Below, in pieces: positions 33,649 to 38,602 of a stretch of DNA of 38,602 bases (position 1 is its first letter; each line of letters starts with the position of its first letter). The stretch comes from an uncultured bacterium (GTDB taxonomy: Bacteria; Bacillota_I; Bacilli_A; RF39; UBA660), in the NCBI GenBank assembly GCA_949293285.1, contig CASFCU010000036.1:1-38602 (forward strand), in the 5' to 3' direction. The notes below the pieces were generated by a model. That model was not told the origin of the DNA. It ran no database searches and saw nothing but the letters and a program-made list of their open reading frames with translations. The position numbers were made by a program, and so were the translations under genes.

Positions 33649-34872
33649 ATGAAGAATAAGGCAAGTATTAAAAAGTTTATAGGAATAGAATTATTACTTT
33701 TTCTTGTTATTATTTTATTATCTATTGTAGTGAGTGTTTCCCTTGCTAATCTTTATGAAAAAAGACAAGAAGAAAATAATTCTTATATATTCAATAGGCT
33801 TTTAGAAGACAATCCAGAGTTGGAAGAAAAAATTGTAAGACTTATCTTAGAAAGTGAATATGGGAAAAACGATTATGATTCTTCTCTTTTAGAAAAAAAT
33901 GGAATTACAAAAGAAGATTTAAATTTTTCTAGTGATAGTGAAGCTTTAAGAACACAAGTAGTTAGATGCAATGTATTGTTCGTTATTGTTTCTTTTTCCC
34001 TTTTGACTACTACTTTTATTATTTATATTATAAAAGAGAATAGAAAGATTAAAAACATATCTAATTATTTAAATCAAACGTTAAATGGAAATTATTCTAT
34101 GGATATTAGAGATTTTGATGAAGGAGCTATTAGTCATTTAAAAAATGATATTTATAAAGTAACTGTTAAATTGAAAGAACAGCATGATTTATTAATAGAA
34201 GATAAGAAAAGATTAGAAGATACTCTTTCTGATATATCTCATCAATTAAAAACACCACTTACTAGTATGTATGTAATTAATGACTTATTAGATAAAGATT
34301 TAGATAAGGATGTTAAGAAAGAAATGCTTTCTAGAAATTTTTCACAGTTACAAAGAATTGAATGGTTGGTAACTAGTCTTTTAAAAATATCTAGATTAGA
34401 TAGTGGAACAGTTATTTTAAAAAATGATAAAGTAAAGGCATTAGACTTGATTCATAAAGCTCTAGAGCCACTGAGAATTCCTTTGGAATTAAAAAATATT
34501 ACTCTTGTGGTAGATTGTCCTAAAAATATTACTCTTTTTGTAGATTTGAATTGGACAACAGAAGCTTTGGTTAATATTATTAAAAATGCTTGTGAACATA
34601 CAAAAGAAAATGGGAAAATTGAAATTGCGGTAATAGAAAATCCTATATATGTTGAGATTATGTTAAAAGATAATGGATGTGGTATTAAAGAAAAAGATAT
34701 TAACCATATTTTTGAACGTTTTTATAAAGGGGAAGGTAATCCTGAAAGTATAGGAATAGGGCTTAATATGGCAAAAAAAATTATTGATTTAGAAAATGGA
34801 GAAATTAGGGTGAAAAGTAAAGAAAATTTGGGAACCACGTTTTTCATTAAATTTTATAAAAATGTTGTTTAG
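33649..34872 (+). CDS. Sensor histidine kinase
   Basis: 407 aa. Two membrane helices (about 10-34 and 108-128) enclose an outer sensor loop of about 70 residues with no known domain, longer than the tiny loop of BceS-type kinases. A HAMP-like linker leads to the phospho-acceptor His198 in SDISHQLKTPLTS. N-box NIIKNACEH and G-boxes DNGCGIKEKD and IGIGLNMAKK complete the ATPase domain. GGGGGA precedes the ATG. It should phosphorylate the preceding response regulator. The outer loop suggests it senses its ligand itself rather than through the transporter. Confidence 0.93.
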   Translation: MKNKASIKKFIGIELLLFLVIILLSIVVSVSLANLYEKRQEENNSYIFNRLLEDNPELEEKIVRLILESEYGKNDYDSSLLEKNGITKEDLNFSSDSEALRTQVVRCNVLFVIVSFSLLTTTFIIYIIKENRKIKNISNYLNQTLNGNYSMDIRDFDEGAISHLKNDIYKVTVKLKEQHDLLIEDKKRLEDTLSDISHQLKTPLTSMYVINDLLDKDLDKDVKKEMLSRNFSQLQRIEWLVTSLLKISRLDSGTVILKNDKVKALDLIHKALEPLRIPLELKNITLVVDCPKNITLFVDLNWTTEALVNIIKNACEHTKENGKIEIAVIENPIYVEIMLKDNGCGIKEKDINHIFERFYKGEGNPESIGIGLNMAKKIIDLENGEIRVKSKENLGTTFFIKFYKNVV

Positions 34873-34893
34873 TGACTAAATTGTAATCAAATC

Positions 34894-34915
34894 AGTCATT
34901 TTAGAGTCATATTAG
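34894..34915 (+). promoter_or_regulatory. Tandem 11-bp direct repeat, likely response-regulator site
   Basis: AGTCATTTTAG is followed immediately by AGTCATATTAG (10 of 11 bases the same). The 11-bp period equals one helical turn, as in OmpR-family binding sites, and the repeat occupies the -35 region of the ABC promoter. Confidence 0.6.
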
Positions 34916-34920
34916 TTCTG

Positions 34921-34926
34921 TATAAT
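34921..34926 (+). promoter_or_regulatory. -10 element of the ABC transporter genes
   Basis: A perfect TATAAT 5 bases after the tandem repeat and without a good -35, the typical design of an activator-dependent promoter. GGAAAGGAAG precedes the ATG at 34950. Confidence 0.6.
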
Positions 34927-34949
34927 GATATTGGAAAGGAAGATTTTAT

Positions 34950-35630
34950 ATGGAAATTTTAAGAGTTGAAAATCTAACGAAAACTTATGGAAAAGGGGAT
35001 ACCTTAGTAAAAGCCTTAGATAATGTCAGTTTTACTGTAGATAAAGGGGAATTCGTTGCCATTATCGGAGCTAGTGGTAGTGGTAAATCTACTTTGTTAC
35101 ATTTACTTGGTGGAGTAGACAGACCTACTAGTGGTAGAATTATTGTAGATAAAGAAGATGTTTATTCTTTAAATGAAACGAATCTTGCTATCTTTAGAAG
35201 AAGGCAAGTAGGGCTTATTTATCAGTTTTATAATTTAATCCCTATTTTAAATGTGGAAGAAAATATTACGCTTCCAATATTACTTGATGGTAAAAAGGTC
35301 GATAGAAAATATTTAGATGAAATTATCGATATTCTTGATTTACGTGATAGAATTAATCATTTGCCCAATGAGTTATCTGGAGGACAACAGCAAAGAGTGT
35401 CTATTGGAAGAGCTTTAATGAATCGACCTAGTTTATTATTAGCAGATGAGCCAACCGGAAATCTAGATTCAAAGACTAGTAAGGATATTATTGATTTGTT
35501 AAAAGCTTCCAATAAAAAATACAAACAGACTATTATTATGATTACACATGATCAAAATTTAGCTTTAGCAGCGGATAGAATTATAACTATAGAAGATGGA
35601 AAAATCATTAAGGATGAGAAGGTATTATAG
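34950..35630 (+). CDS. ABC transporter ATPase, MacB/LolD/BceA type
   Basis: 226 aa, a single ATPase domain: Walker A GASGSGKSTL, Q-loop IYQFYNLI, signature LSGGQQQRVS, Walker B LLLADEPTGNLD, H-loop MITHDQ. The LADEPTGNLD form and size are those of ATPases that pair with FtsX-type permeases. The permease gene begins 2 bases after its stop. With the two-component system upstream it forms a module like the peptide-resistance systems of Firmicutes (Bce, Vex, Sal types). Confidence 0.94.
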   Translation: MEILRVENLTKTYGKGDTLVKALDNVSFTVDKGEFVAIIGASGSGKSTLLHLLGGVDRPTSGRIIVDKEDVYSLNETNLAIFRRRQVGLIYQFYNLIPILNVEENITLPILLDGKKVDRKYLDEIIDILDLRDRINHLPNELSGGQQQRVSIGRALMNRPSLLLADEPTGNLDSKTSKDIIDLLKASNKKYKQTIIMITHDQNLALAADRIITIEDGKIIKDEKVL

Positions 35631-35632
35631 AT

Positions 35633-38275
35633 ATGAATATTTTAAATAAACTTACAATTAAGCATTTGATGATGAATAAAAAGAGGACGATTGTAAGTAT
35701 TGTAGGAATTATTTTATCCACTGCTTTAATGGTAGGAATTGGTTTAATTTGTTCTACTATGCGTGAATTCTTAATTGAACAAACTATTATGTCTAGTGGT
35801 AAGTATCATGCTAATATCGAAGATGTTAAAAAAGAAAATTTAGTAAATATTGAAAGCAATAGTAATATTAAAGAATACTATTATGAATATGGAATAGGTT
35901 ATGCAAAGTATGAAGAGTCAGAGAATGAATACAAACCTTATTTTTATATTGATGCAGTTAGTGAGAATTTCTTTGAAGAGTTGAAATTAATAGATGGAAC
36001 TTATCCTAAGGATGATACGGAAATTATTATTTCTAATCATATTTTTTCTCAAGGGAAATCTACTTATAAAGTTGGTGATGTTATTACTTTAGAATATGGA
36101 ATAAGGCAGTTTGATGATGCTTCTTCTTTTGGTCCATTGGATAATAGTATCGGATATAAAGAGGACGAAACATTTCATGTAGTTGGTACTAAAACATATA
36201 AAATCGTAGGTATTTGTGAAAGAAGTAATTATGAAGCTTTTTCTTCACCAGGTTTTTATTTTTTCACAAAAGCAAATGAAGAATATCAAGGTAATGTTAA
36301 TTTATTTTTAGTATATCATAAGCCTTCTAAAGTCTATGAACTATCACAGACCATTTATAAAAATTTAGGGAAAGAATTAGAAAATGATTCTTATGCTATT
36401 AACTATCATGATAGTCTTCTATCACTTTATGGTGTTAGTAGTTATGGTAATTTTAATGATTTTCTATCAGGATTTTTAGTTTTATTTTTATCTATTATTT
36501 CTGTAGCATGCACTATTGTAATATACAATTCTTTTGCTATATCTGTGATGGAAAGAAAAAAACAATTTGGCCTTTTTTCTAGTATTGGAGCAACTAAAGG
36601 ACAAATCCGAAAGACTGTTTTTTATGAAGCATTTATTGTAGGAAGTATTGGAATTATTTTAGGAATTATTAGTGCTTATGTAGGTATTGGAACATTAGGA
36701 ATCGTATTAAATAATTTATTGAAAAATCAATTAGATAATATTCCATTAAAGCTTACAACCTATCCTTTGTTTATTGTCATACCTATCATTTTTATTATCA
36801 TTGTGATTATAGTATCTGCATTTATACCGGCAAAACGTGCTAGTAAAATATCTCCTATCGAAGTCATTAGACAAAATGATGATATTAAAATTAAAAGAAG
36901 CAAGATAAAGACCCCTAAAATTATAGAGAAGATATTCGGAATAGAAGGAGTCATTGCTTTAAAAAATATTAAGAGAAATAAAAAGAAATACCGTGTAACT
37001 TTGGTATCTTTATTTATTAGTATAACGACCTTTATTGCTTTTTCTTCCTTTTTGAAGTTCGGTATGGAAACGGCAAATAATTATGTCTTTTCTTCAGATT
37101 ATGATGTTGAGATTTTGGTTTTTGATACTATCAGTGAACAAGATAAGAATACAATAGAAGAGATGAAGGTAGAGAAAAATGTAGAAGAGTATGTGGAATA
37201 TGATATATTTAATGTTTCTTCTAAAGTTATAGAACCAAAATATTATACAGACAAATATAAGGATTACTATGGAATAGTAGAAAATCAAGAAGTAGGGGGA
37301 GATAGTTATCTTTATGATTATGTTAATATTATCAAACTAGATGATCATTCTTATCAAAAATATTTGAAAAAACTAGGGGCATCTAGTGATAAAATTATTT
37401 TAATTAATAGTCATAGAGTATTTGATTATAACGATGATGATAGGAAAGTTTTAACTTTTGAAAGATTTAATAGTAATTTAGAACTTAGTATATGTAATTT
37501 AGAACTTATTGAGGAGTATGATGAAAGTCTTGAAAATGACGGCACTGGAGACTACTATTATTCGATTTCTCCTTCTGAATATGATAGAATTTGTTCTTAT
37601 CGAATGGATAACTTTTATTATACTAATGAACTACCATCCTTATTAAATAATCTTAACACAACATTTAATCCTGTATTGATAGTAAATGAAAGCACTTATG
37701 AAGAACTAAAACATGTTTATTTTGGTACATCTTCTTTTGATACAACAAAGGTAGTTGGATTAAAAGTAAGAAATAGTAGTAAATTGGATGAATTAGCTAA
37801 GAAATTGGGAAATCATGTTTCTTATACCAATATAAAGGAAAGTGAAAAATCAGAAAGAAATGCTATAGTAGCTATCAAGATTTTATTATATGGATTTATT
37901 TCCTTAGTAACATTGATAGGAATAACTAGTGTATTTAACACAATTACAACAAGTATTAGTTTGAGAAAAAGAGAATTTTCAATACTTAGAAGCGTCGGAT
38001 TAACACCTCAAGGTTTTAATAAGATGATTTGGTTTGAAAGTATATTCTTTGGTTTAAAATCGTTACTATATGCACTTCCGGTTGGGATTGTATTATCTAT
38101 TTTAATAGCAGATAATATGAATACATTAGTGGAATTTCATTATTCTCTACCACTAGAAGCAATTATGATGGCGGTAGTAGGTGTGTTTGTTATTGTTTTG
38201 ATTACTATGTGGTACTCAACCAGTAAAATGAAAAAGGAAAATATTTTGGAATCTATAAGAGAAGAGAATATTTAA
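35633..38275 (+). CDS. FtsX-family ABC permease, long form
   Basis: 880 aa with a duplicated plan. Helix 1 (about 17-38), outer domain 1 (about 40-275) and helices 2-4 (about 280-400) come first, then helix 5 (about 460-480), outer domain 2 (about 485-750) and helices 6-8 (about 755-870). FtsX-type segments GLFSSIGATKGQIRKTVFYE and SILRSVGLTPQGFNK precede helices 3 and 7. The two outer domains are large and differ from the single 200-residue domain of BceB, so it is nearer to the MacB-like dual-FtsX permeases. Together with the ATPase it probably removes peptide antibiotics or other lipophilic substrates from the membrane. Confidence 0.92.
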   Translation: MNILNKLTIKHLMMNKKRTIVSIVGIILSTALMVGIGLICSTMREFLIEQTIMSSGKYHANIEDVKKENLVNIESNSNIKEYYYEYGIGYAKYEESENEYKPYFYIDAVSENFFEELKLIDGTYPKDDTEIIISNHIFSQGKSTYKVGDVITLEYGIRQFDDASSFGPLDNSIGYKEDETFHVVGTKTYKIVGICERSNYEAFSSPGFYFFTKANEEYQGNVNLFLVYHKPSKVYELSQTIYKNLGKELENDSYAINYHDSLLSLYGVSSYGNFNDFLSGFLVLFLSIISVACTIVIYNSFAISVMERKKQFGLFSSIGATKGQIRKTVFYEAFIVGSIGIILGIISAYVGIGTLGIVLNNLLKNQLDNIPLKLTTYPLFIVIPIIFIIIVIIVSAFIPAKRASKISPIEVIRQNDDIKIKRSKIKTPKIIEKIFGIEGVIALKNIKRNKKKYRVTLVSLFISITTFIAFSSFLKFGMETANNYVFSSDYDVEILVFDTISEQDKNTIEEMKVEKNVEEYVEYDIFNVSSKVIEPKYYTDKYKDYYGIVENQEVGGDSYLYDYVNIIKLDDHSYQKYLKKLGASSDKIILINSHRVFDYNDDDRKVLTFERFNSNLELSICNLELIEEYDESLENDGTGDYYYSISPSEYDRICSYRMDNFYYTNELPSLLNNLNTTFNPVLIVNESTYEELKHVYFGTSSFDTTKVVGLKVRNSSKLDELAKKLGNHVSYTNIKESEKSERNAIVAIKILLYGFISLVTLIGITSVFNTITTSISLRKREFSILRSVGLTPQGFNKMIWFESIFFGLKSLLYALPVGIVLSILIADNMNTLVEFHYSLPLEAIMMAVVGVFVIVLITMWYSTSKMKKENILESIREENI

Positions 38276-38308
38276 TTTATTATGATTAATAAATAATATA
38301 TTGATGTG

Positions 38309-38345
38309 AACCTCGTTTCTTTATGTAGAAATTGAGGTTTTTATA
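38309..38345 (+). terminator. Terminator after the ABC permease
   Basis: Stem AACCTC-TTTCT with AGAAA-GAGGTT and a small internal bulge, followed by TTTTATA. It closes the module. The bases 38346-38479 that follow show nothing further. Confidence 0.75.
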
Positions 38346-38479
38346 TGAGTAAATGAAGTTGTGTAGAAAAATGGGAAATAACTTGCCTTTTATAGAAATC
38401 AAAAAATATCTTAAGATATCATAGTAATGAAAAGTTTGAATATTAAGGATTCTTTTCTTGGAAAGTTGTGTTAAATATA

Positions 38480-38508
38480 ATGACTGATAAATAAAAATGA
38501 GGTATAAT
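38480..38508 (+). promoter_or_regulatory. Promoter at the right edge
   Basis: ATGACT (38480-38485), a 17-bp spacer and a perfect TATAAT (38503-38508). The predicted start of transcription, about 38515, is where the long hairpin begins. Confidence 0.55.
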
Positions 38509-38515
38509 AATATTA

Positions 38516-38580
38516 GCCAAACAAAAGATAAAGAAAGGAGATATCCTTAATCAGCTAGTCTATCTTTATCTTTGTTTGGC
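38516..38580 (+). ncRNA. Long 5'-end hairpin of an RNA leader (structured leader)
   Basis: Arms GCCAAACAAAAGATAAAGA (38516-38534) and TCTTTATCTTTGTTTGGC (38563-38580) pair along 18 bp with one bulged A. The 28-base loop contains AAGGAGATATCCTT, which holds a ribosome-binding-site-like AGGAG and can itself fold. No ATG follows in good position within the window and no T-run follows the stem, so it is not a simple terminator. It is probably the leader or regulatory 5' end of a gene beyond the edge, or an RNA gene. Confidence 0.45.
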
Positions 38581-38602
38581 GATAATGATATATGATTTAG
38601 AC

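Overview
The window is very AT-rich, uses the standard bacterial code (TGG for Trp, TGA as a stop) and has Gram-positive-type features. It carries both replicative polymerases PolC and DnaE, the division proteins SepF and DivIVA beside FtsA/FtsZ, a YmfF/YmfH peptidase pair, strong AGGAGG ribosome binding sites and extended -10 (TGN-TATAAT) promoters. This fits an uncultured low-GC member of the Bacilli/Erysipelotrichia/RF39 type, probably host-associated. No tRNA, rRNA or CRISPR array was seen.

Layout. (1) 1-1950, minus strand: a gene running off the left edge, a small membrane protein, and a decayed type IV toxin-antitoxin locus. Its AbiEi-type antitoxin is intact, its toxin is a 49-codon stub, and a palindromic operator/promoter lies upstream. 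(2) 2318-5302, plus strand: a compact bacteriocin operon. It encodes a C39-peptidase ABC exporter, a 143-aa membrane-anchored partner, two unlisted tiny double-glycine peptides (47 and 56 aa) and a 56-aa membrane protein overlapping the second peptide. That last protein repeats the C-terminal residue pattern of the peptide and is the best immunity candidate. (3) 5520-16504: a conserved division and housekeeping block: ftsA, ftsZ, ftsK/spoIIIE, deoD, ymfF, ymfH, a HerA-like ATPase, sepF and divIVA. It ends at a palindromic terminator shared with the convergent rpmB. (4) 16548-17550, minus: rpmB and a small kinase-fold protein. (5) 17551-23834: an accessory insert with decayed transposase-like DNA, a broken secreted-protein fragment, an anchored protein, two overlapping ABC-permease fusion genes, and a decayed second copy of the kinase gene. 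(6) 23835-32660: dnaE, an unrecognised 278-aa gene and an unusually long polC. (7) 32950-38275: a two-component system followed by an ABC ATPase and an 880-aa FtsX-type permease, with a tandem 11-bp repeat next to the ABC promoter. (8) The right edge holds a promoter whose predicted transcript starts in a long hairpin.

How the parts work together. The C39 ABC protein should cut the two leaders after Gly-Gly and export the mature peptides, aided by the anchored partner, while the 56-aa protein protects the producer. FtsA, FtsZ, SepF, DivIVA and FtsK form the division and chromosome-segregation set. The two-component/ABC module at the right has the architecture of antimicrobial-peptide sensing and resistance systems. 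The most novel item is the bacteriocin operon, with its minimal accessory protein and a putative immunity protein that mimics the peptide.
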